Source: an uncultured Alphaproteobacteria bacterium
GTDB lineage: Bacteria; Pseudomonadota; Alphaproteobacteria; RF32; CAG-239
Assembly: GCA_944391335.1 (NCBI GenBank)
Contig: CALXTF010000003.1
Span: forward strand, 17,853 to 81,852
Length of the DNA: 64,000 nt
Direction: 5' to 3'
The notes beneath the pieces were generated by a model. It made no database searches and was not told where the DNA came from. It worked only from the letters and a program-made list of their open reading frames with translations. Shown piece after piece: positions 27,839 to 36,268 of this stretch. Both the position numbers and the translations under genes were made by a program. Numbering within the stretch: the first letter of the stretch is position 1; each line of letters opens with the position of its first letter.

Positions 27839-27867
27839 ATTATATCCTATCTTATCAATTGATTCAA
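27839..27867 (-). promoter_or_regulatory. Near-consensus promoter of the truncated autotransporter
   Basis: On the minus strand TTGAAT (27862-27867) and the perfect -10 TATAAT (27839-27844) are separated by 17 bases. The -35 overlaps GATTC (27861-27865), a GANTC site of the type methylated by CcrM and bound by GcrA in Alphaproteobacteria; that connection is inference. Confidence 0.6.
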
Positions 27868-28042
27868 GAAATGTCGTTAATTTTATGTTAAACATTTTTA
27901 ATTAAAAATTAAGCGCAATTTGGATAGCCAAATACAATTTTATCATTGATTTAAAATATGGAAAACTTCTGTCAAAATAAAATACCGCTGATACATAGCA
28001 TACTTAAAATATTTTAATTTTAAAATTTTTTTGTCGTACCTA

Positions 28043-28071
28043 TTGACAAAAGATGTCGGACGTTGTAAAAT
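28043..28071 (+). promoter_or_regulatory. Strong promoter of the 28.1-29.0 kb gene pair
   Basis: TTGACA (28043-28048) and TAAAAT (28066-28071) are 17 bases apart, one mismatch from full consensus. The leader would be about 65-70 bases and contains AGGAG before the ATG at 28146. Confidence 0.65.
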
Positions 28072-28145
28072 AAATTAAAAATATGATAAATATTTTAACT
28101 AATACTTAACAAATATATGGTAGCTATCAAAAATAGGAGATTGTT

Positions 28146-28583
28146 ATGAGAATACAAAATAGACAAGAAATGGCAGAACGCTTCACATCATCTGAAAATA
28201 CACAGGTTAAAGCTGGTAAAAGCTTTTTCGAAAAAGCTAAAAGTGCTATGGTGGAAGCAAATAAAAATATGAAAAACGGCTGGAAGGAATTTAAAAACAG
28301 CGGTAAAGCGGATAAATTAGTCGGTTATGTGTCTGCCGGTTGTGCCGTCATAGGCGCCGGAACATTTTTATATGAGGCTGTTAGTAATCCGGAAATCTTT
28401 AATGCTTCAAGCAACGTGGTTAGAGAAGCAAGTGAAGTGTGGGAAGCTATGGTCGGCGGTTTGACTGTCGTGCCGGCATCTATCTATGCAATTAAGAAAT
28501 ATATTGACGGCAGCAATAAAGCAGAAGAACATAACGAACAAAAGTTGATTAATAAAAAATTGGTAGAACAAGCAAGAGGTTAA
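28146..28583 (+). CDS. Unknown small membrane-associated protein
   Basis: No family recognised. The 145-residue protein has a charged, helical N-terminal part (about 1-55), a hydrophobic glycine-rich segment VGYVSAGCAVIGAGTFLYE (about 58-77) and a second weaker one around 100-118 (GGLTVVPASIYAI), then a charged tail. It could be a membrane hairpin protein. The start is set by AGGAG seven bases upstream, and the gene has one of the best promoters in the window, so it is likely well expressed. The following gene begins 7 bases after its stop. Confidence 0.7.
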   Translation: MRIQNRQEMAERFTSSENTQVKAGKSFFEKAKSAMVEANKNMKNGWKEFKNSGKADKLVGYVSAGCAVIGAGTFLYEAVSNPEIFNASSNVVREASEVWEAMVGGLTVVPASIYAIKKYIDGSNKAEEHNEQKLINKKLVEQARG

Positions 28584-28589
28584 AGTTTT

Positions 28590-29012
28590 ATGTCTTTAGA
28601 ACAAATTATAGTCGATGATTTCGAATTTCTTGTAAATAAAGATGAAGTGGCAATCGCTATCGATCTTAACGAAGGAAATGTTACATCCGCTGAACTCCTT
28701 TATGATGGTCGTAATTGCGCCGTCTTAATCAGAAATAATGAAAAAATGTTCTTGTTGACAAATATTATCCCACCTATGAGGGAAAAACTCAAAAATATGG
28801 ATACTGTCTTTGTCCTCGAAAGAATTGGAACTAATCACGAAATCGTCAACGCTTATACTGTTGATATTCATCATGTCAGCGAAATGCCTTATCCGGATAA
28901 TTTTATCGAAGATACTAAAAAATATTATCAGGAAATAACCGCTGAAATCGGTAAAGATAATATGGATAAATTCTTAAATGATCTGGAAAAAGTATATGCT
29001 AAAGAACAATAA
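28590..29012 (+). CDS. Unknown soluble protein
   Basis: No family recognised. The 140 residues have no signal peptide or membrane segment; the composition is acidic and the pattern alternates strands and helices (LLYDGRNCAVLIRNNEKMFLL is a likely beta-hairpin, with a helical C-terminus NMDKFLNDLEKVY). It lies 7 bases after the small membrane-associated protein gene in the same transcript and is followed by a hairpin at 29044-29065, making a two-gene unit. Confidence 0.7.
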   Translation: MSLEQIIVDDFEFLVNKDEVAIAIDLNEGNVTSAELLYDGRNCAVLIRNNEKMFLLTNIIPPMREKLKNMDTVFVLERIGTNHEIVNAYTVDIHHVSEMPYPDNFIEDTKKYYQEITAEIGKDNMDKFLNDLEKVYAKEQ

Positions 29013-29043
29013 TATTCTTGTCTAAATCTTTGCGTAAAAATGT

Positions 29044-29065
29044 AGGGTGGTTTTTATGCCACCCT
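29044..29065 (+). terminator. Hairpin after the 28.1-29.0 kb gene pair
   Basis: AGGGTGG (29044-29050) pairs with CCACCCT (29059-29065) around an 8-base loop, 32 bases past the stop codon, and is followed by GTTTCTT. It is a weak to moderate intrinsic terminator. Confidence 0.6.
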
Positions 29066-29191
29066 GTTTCTTATGCATTAATATATTAGTGTGAAATTAA
29101 AACTAAGCTTCGGCAATCTTTAATCCTTTTTCTTTGACAGTCATAAATAATTTAATATCTTATAAAATAACTTAATATGAGAATATGAAAA

Positions 29192-30133
29192 ATGAATATT
29201 GATGATACGATAAAATTAATCAAAAATATGTCAAAAGAAGAAAAAGATGTTTTCTTCTCTCAAGAAGCTCAAAAAGCTGATTTTAAAGGTCAGACTGTCG
29301 GACAAAAATTATATGGTTTAATTTCTTCTTATATAGATGTGAAATATCCTTTTGATAATAAACTTACTTTAATAAAAGAAATGGAAAAACATAAGATATT
29401 ATTAGAAAACAAATTATCATCAGTCGTCGGCTCCGATTATCTTAAAACATATCTTCATGGTTTGCAGGTTTTAAAAGAAATACGATCACAACAAATTTTG
29501 AAAAATACTCAGCATTTATATCATTTTTCACAATCTACTCCTGAGGAAATAGGAGAATATTTGACACCAATGATACAAGAAAAAGGAAACGCTTTTGGGG
29601 AAAATGTCGAAGAAAAATTATGCTAGGCAGCAACAAATAAAACATCACTTTATATTCTAAAGCCTGCTTCTAATAAAGCAGAAACGTATAAAAATTTCGC
29701 AGTTTATATGGATCAGCCATGTGCGGTTATAAGTGGTATTGAATTTTCAAATTATATAAAAAATTTAAAGCCATCATATCGTTATGAGGTGGATAAAGAT
29801 GGCTTTGCTCCGGTTGTTAGACTCGATGGTAATTTTTCTAATGAATACGAAGCAAAAACTAAAGTGAAAATTATTAATTATGATGGTCCATTTACAATAG
29901 AAGATGTATATGAAAAATGGAAATTACCAATATACTATATTCCTCATAAGAAAGATAAAAATTTTCTTAAAAATCTTTATTCTCAATATATGAAAGAAGG
30001 AATGTCTCGATATGAAGCTTTAGAAAAGGTTAGTTCCGAGTTTCCTGATAAAATGAAAAATCTCAATACAGATGATGAATTACAAAAAATTATTAAAGAA
30101 AACTCAAAAAAAACAGAAAAAATTGATCAATAG
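29192..30133 (+). pseudogene. Unknown gene interrupted by an in-frame TAG
   Basis: Two open stretches, 29192-29626 and 29708-30133, are in the same frame; the 27 codons between the TAG at 29624-29626 and the ATG at 29708 are all sense codons (AATNKTSLYILKPASNKAET and on). The simplest reading is one gene of about 313 codons broken by a nonsense codon. No family is assigned with confidence. The opening HLYHFS and the region around the stop (a strand followed by an A-T-N-K turn) recall ADP-ribosyltransferase-like folds, which is a weak guess. After the TAG at 30131-30133 the same frame continues directly with ATG and 15 more codons to TAA at 30182-30184. Confidence 0.65.
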
Positions 30134-30367
30134 ATGATTGATGATAATATTAAGAATATTATAAATGCTCGTGGATCTTATTAAAAAATCCTATATGTAA
30201 AAAATCATAATTTTTTCATTATCAAATCATTGTTCTAAAAAAATTAAAAGCTCCTATCTTCTTTGAGAACATCTTGTCTTCAAAATAAGTTTTTGAATTT
30301 TTAAAAAAGAAAGTGTATCAAATTAAATTAACCTGTTAATTTTCTTATTCAACACAAAAAATACTTC

Positions 30368-30389
30368 ATTAAAATAATATTATTTTAAT
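30368..30389. repeat. 22-bp perfect AT palindrome
   Basis: A perfect 22-base palindrome made only of A and T lies 31 bases past the gcrA stop codon. It could mark the gcrA transcript end or be chance in AT-rich DNA. The surrounding gap (30185-30420) holds nothing else I can support. Confidence 0.3.
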
Positions 30390-30420
30390 GCGTTTTAACT
30401 CTTAATAAAAATTGTTTAAA

Positions 30421-30897
30421 CTACTTTTTGTTTGGTTTTACATACGCAATTGCCGCGTGTTCTTCACAATATGTTTGACCGACTCGCACTTTCTTACCGC
30501 AAAAACTAAAATTCTCATCCTTAGGATCACCTAATGGCCAACGACATGTGTGATTATCTAAATCCGTTAATTGGATAATCCCCTTCTTCTTAAAATTTTC
30601 TACCGGTTTAATATCTATTTTTTCCTCTGTGTCGATAGATGGACAAATGCTCTCTTTTGTATCTTCAATATCTTTCTCTTTTTTAATAGGTAATTTCTCT
30701 AAAACCTCTTGGTCTTTGGAAATTAAAGTATCCTCTTTCTTCTTGATCGGTGACGGACGAGCATCCAGTTGAAGACGATGGACTTTGCCAACAATCGAAT
30801 TCTTTGAAACACCAAGCCTCTTCCCAATCTCTCCGGTTGTTAAACCTTGTTTCCACATAATCTTAAGATCTTCAACCATTTTTTCCGTCCATGCCAT
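30421..30897 (-). CDS. gcrA: GcrA family cell-cycle regulator
   Basis: Alphaproteobacterial transcription factor that binds the sigma-70 domain 2 of RNA polymerase and acts at promoters with CcrM-methylated GANTC sites. The 158 residues show the N-terminal HTH MAWTEKMVEDLKIMWKQGLT and SKNSIVGKVHRLQLDARPSP, a variable acidic middle (about 55-115), and the C-terminal domain with CRWPLGD, FCGKKVRVGQTYCEEHA, whose Cys and His residues resemble a metal site. Length and domain order are normal. It is divergent from an exported protein gene; AGGGAGAAT precedes the ATG. Confidence 0.95.
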   Translation of the reverse strand: MAWTEKMVEDLKIMWKQGLTTGEIGKRLGVSKNSIVGKVHRLQLDARPSPIKKKEDTLISKDQEVLEKLPIKKEKDIEDTKESICPSIDTEEKIDIKPVENFKKKGIIQLTDLDNHTCRWPLGDPKDENFSFCGKKVRVGQTYCEEHAAIAYVKPNKK

Positions 30898-31042
30898 GCC
30901 TTAATTCTCCCTATAAAAAATTATTGATTGTATACTAAATCAATATTTTTACCAAGTCTAGTATTTTCTTTATATCTTGAAATCTTATTCTTTTCATTGT
31001 AAATTTATTGTAATAGAAAATTTAAGGGATGTATTTAATTTT

Positions 31043-32284
31043 ATGCGTAATTTTATAATTATATTGTCTTATTTGATTTTAATCCTTGCTTCTCCGTCTG
31101 TTGAGGCAATCTCACCGGCAGATTATGAAAACCGCTTTAAAATCGATATGAATGCTAATATCCCTCCCATAAATGATTTACGCGTTAAATTCGCTCCACC
31201 ACCTGTCTATGATCGTAAATTCGACTATTTCTGGAATATCGGTACAACTTTCGATAAAGAATTTGCTCAAACCATTAAAAATTACGGAAATCGTCAAACA
31301 CGCTTAAAATGGGATTCTGAAGATATCCTCCTCGAACAAATCAAAAATACTCCGCCTGAATATTATCCTTATATTGGACCTTATCTTCACACCGTTCCTG
31401 GTATTTCTGAAAAAATACTCAATCTTCCCGGAATTAAAGAAACTAAAAATCAATTCCCTCAACGTATCGCTCCTAAATTTGCCGATATTGAAAATTTAGA
31501 GTTTATGTCACCGGCCCTTTATTTCGTCTTAATGCCGGAAATTTGGCAGGAAACAAACCTTACTCATGAAAAAATCCGTTTCCAAACTTTGCCTCAAAAA
31601 AATCATTACGATACAGCATATATTGCAAATGTAATGAAGTGGGTGCCGCCGGAAAATTTTGCTCCGGATAAAAATATTCAAGAACCTTTGAAAAGTAAAT
31701 TAAGAACCATTTCCCCAAACGCTTCTTCCCCTCTTACCTCTAAAGATGTTCAAGCTGTCGCCAGAAGCCTCGAAGCACTCTCTGATTATGGAAATAATAT
31801 CTATAATAAAGCTAAAATTATAGAAGCAGGAAATCTCCTCGATAAATGGGAAAATTCACAAAATATCGGCACCTTCGTTCCTTATCTTAAAGACCTTGTC
31901 CATCCATGCCAAAGATTGGTGCAAAAACTTAAAATGCAAAATATGGATAAGGAATTTGCTCAACTTATCGCCCCTCAAGGATTTAATCTCGAAGAATGGG
32001 CCTATACTTGCGATAAAACAATAAAAGCGTATCGCGTCTTGAAAATGTCTTCTCCTGAACTTATAACACTTCTCCTCTATAAAAAAAATGTTTATGAAAA
32101 GCAACTCAATCTCTATTCCGATAAAGTCGCCCCCAGCATCGCTGCAACAATGCAAAGCGTGATCGAAATGTATAAAGCTCCTATTAATGATGTTTTAGAA
32201 GTCAAAAAAAATCAGGAAACTATAAAAAAAGCCTTTGAAAAAATTAATTACCGAATCGTCTTTCAACCCATATATATAAAATAA
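31043..32284 (+). CDS. Exported protein of unknown function
   Basis: No family recognised. From the ATG at 31043 the 413-residue product begins with a signal peptide (FIIILSYLILILASPSVEA, cleavage about residue 20). The mature part is rich in Pro and aromatic residues at first (INDLRVKFAPPPVYDRKFDYFW) and then largely helical, with two widely spaced cysteines (HPCQRL, YTCDKT). The longer frame from 30977 is rejected because it would bury the signal sequence 22 residues in. The gene is divergent from gcrA and is followed by the rpoZ promoter. Confidence 0.75.
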   Translation: MRNFIIILSYLILILASPSVEAISPADYENRFKIDMNANIPPINDLRVKFAPPPVYDRKFDYFWNIGTTFDKEFAQTIKNYGNRQTRLKWDSEDILLEQIKNTPPEYYPYIGPYLHTVPGISEKILNLPGIKETKNQFPQRIAPKFADIENLEFMSPALYFVLMPEIWQETNLTHEKIRFQTLPQKNHYDTAYIANVMKWVPPENFAPDKNIQEPLKSKLRTISPNASSPLTSKDVQAVARSLEALSDYGNNIYNKAKIIEAGNLLDKWENSQNIGTFVPYLKDLVHPCQRLVQKLKMQNMDKEFAQLIAPQGFNLEEWAYTCDKTIKAYRVLKMSSPELITLLLYKKNVYEKQLNLYSDKVAPSIAATMQSVIEMYKAPINDVLEVKKNQETIKKAFEKINYRIVFQPIYIK

Positions 32285-32330
32285 TAATGCCTAAATACAA
32301 AATATTAGCTTATTGTAAATGAGATTTTTA

Positions 32331-32359
32331 TTGCAATCCGAAAATAATAAGGATATAGT
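32331..32359 (+). promoter_or_regulatory. Putative promoter of the rpoZ-rsh-acpS-lepB-rnc-era operon
   Basis: TTGCAA (32331-32336) and TATAGT (32354-32359) are separated by 17 bases, about 50 bases before the rpoZ ATG. This is a pattern match only; it would drive the whole operon because no terminator is seen up to era. Confidence 0.55.
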
Positions 32360-32409
32360 CTGATAAAATCGTTTTAATATAACTTAACAATATAATAAAG
32401 GTAAAAAAA

Positions 32410-32907
32410 ATGGCTCGAGTTACAGTAGAAGATTGTATCGATAAAATCCCTAATCGTTATGAGTTGCTCATGATCGCAACTCAACGCGCAAAAGATATTT
32501 CCGCAGGCGCTCCAATTATGGTTTCTCGCGATAACGATAAAAATCCAGTGGTCGCTTTGCGCGAAATCGCCGAGGAAAAAGTCAATATTGAAGAACTACA
32601 AAAATCTTTGGTGCTTGGTTTGCAAAAGTATGTCGAAGTTGAAGAACCCGAAGATGAGGAAATCGAAATCCTCGCCGCTGAAAAAGAATTGGCAGGCCTC
32701 GATGAACAATTTAGTAATGTTATGCTCGATAGCGAAATGTCTAGCAATATGCAAATCCACGAAGATGACGATGCTCTGGATATGGATGTCGATGAAACCG
32801 TCGATGATGCCCTTGATGTCGATATTGACGCAGAAGGTGATGATTTGGGGTTTGATGATGATATAGATATGGATGACGATAATCTCGATGATTTCGATGA
32901 GGAGTAA
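32410..32907 (+). CDS. rpoZ: RNA polymerase omega subunit with long acidic tail
   Basis: Small subunit that helps RNA polymerase assembly and, in many bacteria, forms part of a ppGpp site. Residues 1-65 are canonical: MARVTVEDCIDKIPNRYELL, ATQRAKDISAGAPIMV, NPVVALREIAEEKV. The protein then runs to 165 residues with a highly acidic tail (from about residue 75) dominated by Asp and Glu, ending in a run of D-rich repeats (DDDIDMDDDNLDDFDEE). Omega is usually 70-130 residues, so the tail is an extension. It leads the operon with rsh, the (p)ppGpp enzyme, 20 bases downstream. Confidence 0.95.
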   Translation: MARVTVEDCIDKIPNRYELLMIATQRAKDISAGAPIMVSRDNDKNPVVALREIAEEKVNIEELQKSLVLGLQKYVEVEEPEDEEIEILAAEKELAGLDEQFSNVMLDSEMSSNMQIHEDDDALDMDVDETVDDALDVDIDAEGDDLGFDDDIDMDDDNLDDFDEE

Positions 32908-32927
32908 TCTAAAGGCGATATTAATCT

Positions 32928-35066
32928 ATGCTGCGTCAATATGAATTAGTTGATCTCGTTAAATCCTATGATCCGGATGCCGATGAAGATGCCTTAAACC
33001 GTGCTTATGTCTTCGCTATGAAAAAACACGGCGCGCAACTTCGCGCTTCCGGAGATCCTTATTATTCCCATCCTGTCGAAGTGGCCGGTATATTAACTCG
33101 TTTTAGACTTGATTCTGCCTCAGTAATCGCCGGTCTTTTGCATGATACGGTCGAAGATACGGATACAACTGTTGAAGAAGTTCGCCGCCTCTTCGGTGAT
33201 CAAGTCGCCTCTCTTGTCGATGGTCTAACTAAATTGGCTATGATTGAACAAAAATCTGTTGATACTAAACAAGCCGAAAATTTCCGAAAATTGCTTTTGG
33301 CTATGTCTGAGGATATTCGTGTTCTGCTCATTAAATTGGCTGATCGTCTCCATAATATGAGAACACTTAATTTCTTGCCTCAGGAAAAAAGAACCAGAAT
33401 CGCGCGCGAAACCTTGGATATCTACGCTCCTTTGGCTGAACGCATCGGTATGCAGGAAGTTAAAAGCGAATTGGAAGAACGAGCTTTTTGCGAACTCTAT
33501 AAAGATGCTCATGATTCTATTATTACTCGACTTAATTTCTTGCGCGAACAAGGAAGTAATTTAGTTCCTAAAATTATCGAAGCTTTGAAAAAAGATATGG
33601 ATGATAATGGTGTTAAATGTCAGGTCACCGGACGTGAAAAAACACCATATTCCATTTGGCGTAAAATGCAACAGAAAAACGCTTCTTTCGAACAATTGTC
33701 CGATATTATGGCTTTCCGTATATGCGTCGATGATGTGGCAACCTGTTATCAAGCTTTAGGAATTATTCACAGTAAATATCATATGGTTCCAAGACGCTTT
33801 AAAGATTATATATCGACACCTAAACCAAATGGTTATCAGTCAATTCATACCGGTGTTATCGGCCCGTATAATACTCGGATTGAGGTGCAAATCCGTACTT
33901 ATGAAATGCATGAAATCGCCGAAAAAGGAATTGCTGCTCATTGGGCTTATAAACAAGGGCAAAAAACCGAAGGTAAAAATTTCCGTTGGATACGCGAATT
34001 ACTCGAAATTCTCGAAAGAGCCTCTAATCCAGAAGAATTTATGGAAAATACAAAACTTGAAATGTATAATGATCAAGTCTTTTGTTTTACCCCTAAAGGT
34101 GATCTTATTGGTCTACCGGTTAATTCAACCCCTATTGATTTTGCTTACGCTGTCCATTCAACAGTCGGAGATACATGCGTCGGTGCAAAAATTAACGGTG
34201 AAATTCGTCCGGTTCGAACAATCCTGCAAAACGGCGATCAAGTCGAAATCTTGACCTCAAAAGCCCAACATCCTTCAACCGAATGGGAACGTTTCGTCGT
34301 TACCGGTAAGGCTAAAGCAGCTATTCGCCGTTATATCCGCGCTTCTAAACGTGATCAATTCATCGTCCTTGGGCAAGAAATCCTCGAAAAAATGTTCAAA
34401 AACGAAGGACTGGAGTTTTCTGAAAAAGCATTGTTGCCGCTTCTCTCACAATTCGAAGCCGAAACAATTAATGATGTTTATGCTAAAGTCGGTGAGGGGT
34501 TGATTACCGGATGGGATGTCATGAAAGCCGTCTATCCCGCATATAAACAGTCAAAATTAGAAAAAGTCGTTAAAGCAATTAAAGTACCAACTTTCAAAAA
34601 AAATAAAAAGAAAAATACAGACCCCCTTAAAATTGAAGGACTTATCCCCGGTATGGCCATGCATTTCGCAGGTTGCTGCCATCCCTTGCCAGGTGATCCA
34701 ATCGTGGGGATCGTTACAACAGGTAAAGGTGTCGCTGTTCATCGTGCAGATTGTAAAGCTTTAGAACGTTTCGCAAATGAACCGGAACGTTGGTTGGATA
34801 TTACTTGGGGAAAAGGTGCGGAAGACCAAAAACATATCGGACGATTGAAACTCGTCCTTAGTAATGAACCAGGAAGCTTGGGAGAGGTCTCGAATTTAAT
34901 GGCGCGTCATGAAGCTAATATTTCAAATCTAAATATCGTTTATCGAACAGTCAGTTATTTCGAAATTATTGTCGATGTTGAAGTTAAAAATCTCGAGCAT
35001 TTAAATGTAATCATCTCTGATCTTAAATCATCAAAAGTGGTTAGTTATGTCGCTCGTTCCGCATAA
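32928..35066 (+). CDS. rsh: Bifunctional (p)ppGpp synthase/hydrolase (Rsh, RelA/SpoT)
   Basis: Makes and degrades the alarmone (p)ppGpp in the stringent response. Domains in order: HD hydrolase (HPVEVAGILTRF, GLLHDTVEDT, about 45-150, with the metal-binding His/Asp residues present), synthetase (about 235-350, RFKDYISTPKPNGYQSIHT), TGS (about 385-445, CFTPKGDLIGLPVNSTPIDF), a conserved cysteine region (GCCHPLPGDPIVGI) and a C-terminal ACT domain (about 635-710). At 712 residues it is a full-length long Rsh, probably the only one in the cell. rpoZ lies just upstream, as in most Proteobacteria. Confidence 0.97.
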   Translation: MLRQYELVDLVKSYDPDADEDALNRAYVFAMKKHGAQLRASGDPYYSHPVEVAGILTRFRLDSASVIAGLLHDTVEDTDTTVEEVRRLFGDQVASLVDGLTKLAMIEQKSVDTKQAENFRKLLLAMSEDIRVLLIKLADRLHNMRTLNFLPQEKRTRIARETLDIYAPLAERIGMQEVKSELEERAFCELYKDAHDSIITRLNFLREQGSNLVPKIIEALKKDMDDNGVKCQVTGREKTPYSIWRKMQQKNASFEQLSDIMAFRICVDDVATCYQALGIIHSKYHMVPRRFKDYISTPKPNGYQSIHTGVIGPYNTRIEVQIRTYEMHEIAEKGIAAHWAYKQGQKTEGKNFRWIRELLEILERASNPEEFMENTKLEMYNDQVFCFTPKGDLIGLPVNSTPIDFAYAVHSTVGDTCVGAKINGEIRPVRTILQNGDQVEILTSKAQHPSTEWERFVVTGKAKAAIRRYIRASKRDQFIVLGQEILEKMFKNEGLEFSEKALLPLLSQFEAETINDVYAKVGEGLITGWDVMKAVYPAYKQSKLEKVVKAIKVPTFKKNKKKNTDPLKIEGLIPGMAMHFAGCCHPLPGDPIVGIVTTGKGVAVHRADCKALERFANEPERWLDITWGKGAEDQKHIGRLKLVLSNEPGSLGEVSNLMARHEANISNLNIVYRTVSYFEIIVDVEVKNLEHLNVIISDLKSSKVVSYVARSA

Positions 35067-35087
35067 AATAAATTATAAAGGATAAAA

Positions 35088-35486
35088 ATGATTGTCGGCT
35101 TGGGTATAGATATTTGTAATAGTGAAAGAATTCAAAAAACTTATGATCATTTCGGCTTAAGGTTTATTCATCGCTGTTTCGGTCTTAATGAATTAAAAGA
35201 ACTTAATTCAATTGAAAATAATAAGTCACGATTAATCGCTTCTCTGGCAAAAAGATTTGCCGCTAAGGAAGCTTTCGTTAAAGCCCTTGGTTCCGGATTT
35301 CGTCAGGGAATTATGTGGACAGATATTGAAGTTATTCATCATGCTAATGGACAACCGGAATTGAAAGTATCCGGTCATTCTGCAGAAATACTCAGACAAT
35401 TGGCTCCTCATTATCAATTGTGGGTTAGCTTAAGTGATGATAAATCATTAGCTCAGGCCGTTGTAATTATTGAAAATAAAAATTAA
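35088..35486 (+). CDS. acpS: Holo-[acyl-carrier-protein] synthase
   Basis: Transfers 4'-phosphopantetheine from CoA to ACP, activating fatty acid synthesis. The Mg2+/CoA-binding motifs are clear: GLGIDICNSERI at the N-terminus and RFAAKEAFVKALGSGF near residue 62, with VSLSDDKSLAQAVVI at the end. At 132 residues it is a normal AcpS. AAAGGATAAAA precedes the ATG. In many relatives pdxJ sits just before acpS; it is absent here. Confidence 0.96.
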   Translation: MIVGLGIDICNSERIQKTYDHFGLRFIHRCFGLNELKELNSIENNKSRLIASLAKRFAAKEAFVKALGSGFRQGIMWTDIEVIHHANGQPELKVSGHSAEILRQLAPHYQLWVSLSDDKSLAQAVVIIENKN

Positions 35487-35523
35487 ACTAATATAATGTG
35501 GTAAATGTATAGGGAGAATAAAT

Positions 35524-36255
35524 ATGGAAAAAGAAGAAAGCTTGTTAGAAACAATTAAAACAATAATATTAGCTGTGGTTATTGCCGTTTTAATAAGAAG
35601 TTTCTTATTTGAACCTTTCAAAATTCCCTCAAGTTCCATGTATCCCAATCTTTATATCGGTGATTTCTTGTTCGTTTCAAAATATACTTACGGGTATTCA
35701 CGTCATTCTTTTCCTTTTAGTTTTCCTCCCTTTTCCGGACGTATTTGGAGTGATAAACCTCAACGCGGTGATGTTGTCGTTTTTAAATTTCCAAAAGATA
35801 ATCGAACCGATTTTATTAAACGTATCATAGGTCTACCCGGTGATAAAATTAAATTGGAAAACGGACGCTTATACATTAACGGTAAAATGCTGCCAAGAGA
35901 AAAAGGAGAAGATTTCGTTTTGCGTAATTCTTTCGGACATGCCGAAAGATATCATCGCTATAATGAGACTCTGCCAAACAATGTTAAACATGATATATTA
36001 GAAATTTCTGATGAGGAAATGGAAGATGATTTTGCCGAAGTTGTTATACCAGAAGATAATTATTTCGTTATGGGGGATAATCGAGATCGTTCTGATGATA
36101 GTCGTGTAAGTGTTGGATTTGTCCCTTTTGAAAATTTAGTGGGAAAAGCCCGTTTTCTCTTCTTTTCATACGATCCTGACGAAGGTGCTTGGTATAAACC
36201 TTGGACTTGGGCAAAAAAAATCCGTTGGAGCAGGTTGTTTAACAAAATAAATTAA
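35524..36255 (+). CDS. lepB: Signal peptidase I
   Basis: Membrane-bound Ser-Lys protease that removes signal peptides from exported proteins such as the several predicted in this window. One N-terminal membrane segment (about 10-27) is followed by box B PSSSMYPNLYIGDF with the catalytic Ser near residue 38, box D KRIIGLPGDKI with the catalytic Lys near 99, and box E GDNRDRSDDSRVSVGFVP. The length of 243 is typical for Alphaproteobacteria. It lies 37 bases after acpS, with AGGGAGAATAA upstream. Confidence 0.97.
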   Translation: MEKEESLLETIKTIILAVVIAVLIRSFLFEPFKIPSSSMYPNLYIGDFLFVSKYTYGYSRHSFPFSFPPFSGRIWSDKPQRGDVVVFKFPKDNRTDFIKRIIGLPGDKIKLENGRLYINGKMLPREKGEDFVLRNSFGHAERYHRYNETLPNNVKHDILEISDEEMEDDFAEVVIPEDNYFVMGDNRDRSDDSRVSVGFVPFENLVGKARFLFFSYDPDEGAWYKPWTWAKKIRWSRLFNKIN

Positions 36256-36268
36256 CACAGGAGCCTTA

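Noticed and set aside
29192..30184. General use of TAG as a sense codon in this organism
   Set aside because: Several intact housekeeping genes in the window end with TAG at the expected family length.
32481..32939. Minus-strand Ser-rich open frame of 152 codons
   Set aside because: It is antisense to the acidic rpoZ tail; Asp/Glu codon runs read as Ser/Ile-rich in reverse. rpoZ has a promoter and ribosome site.
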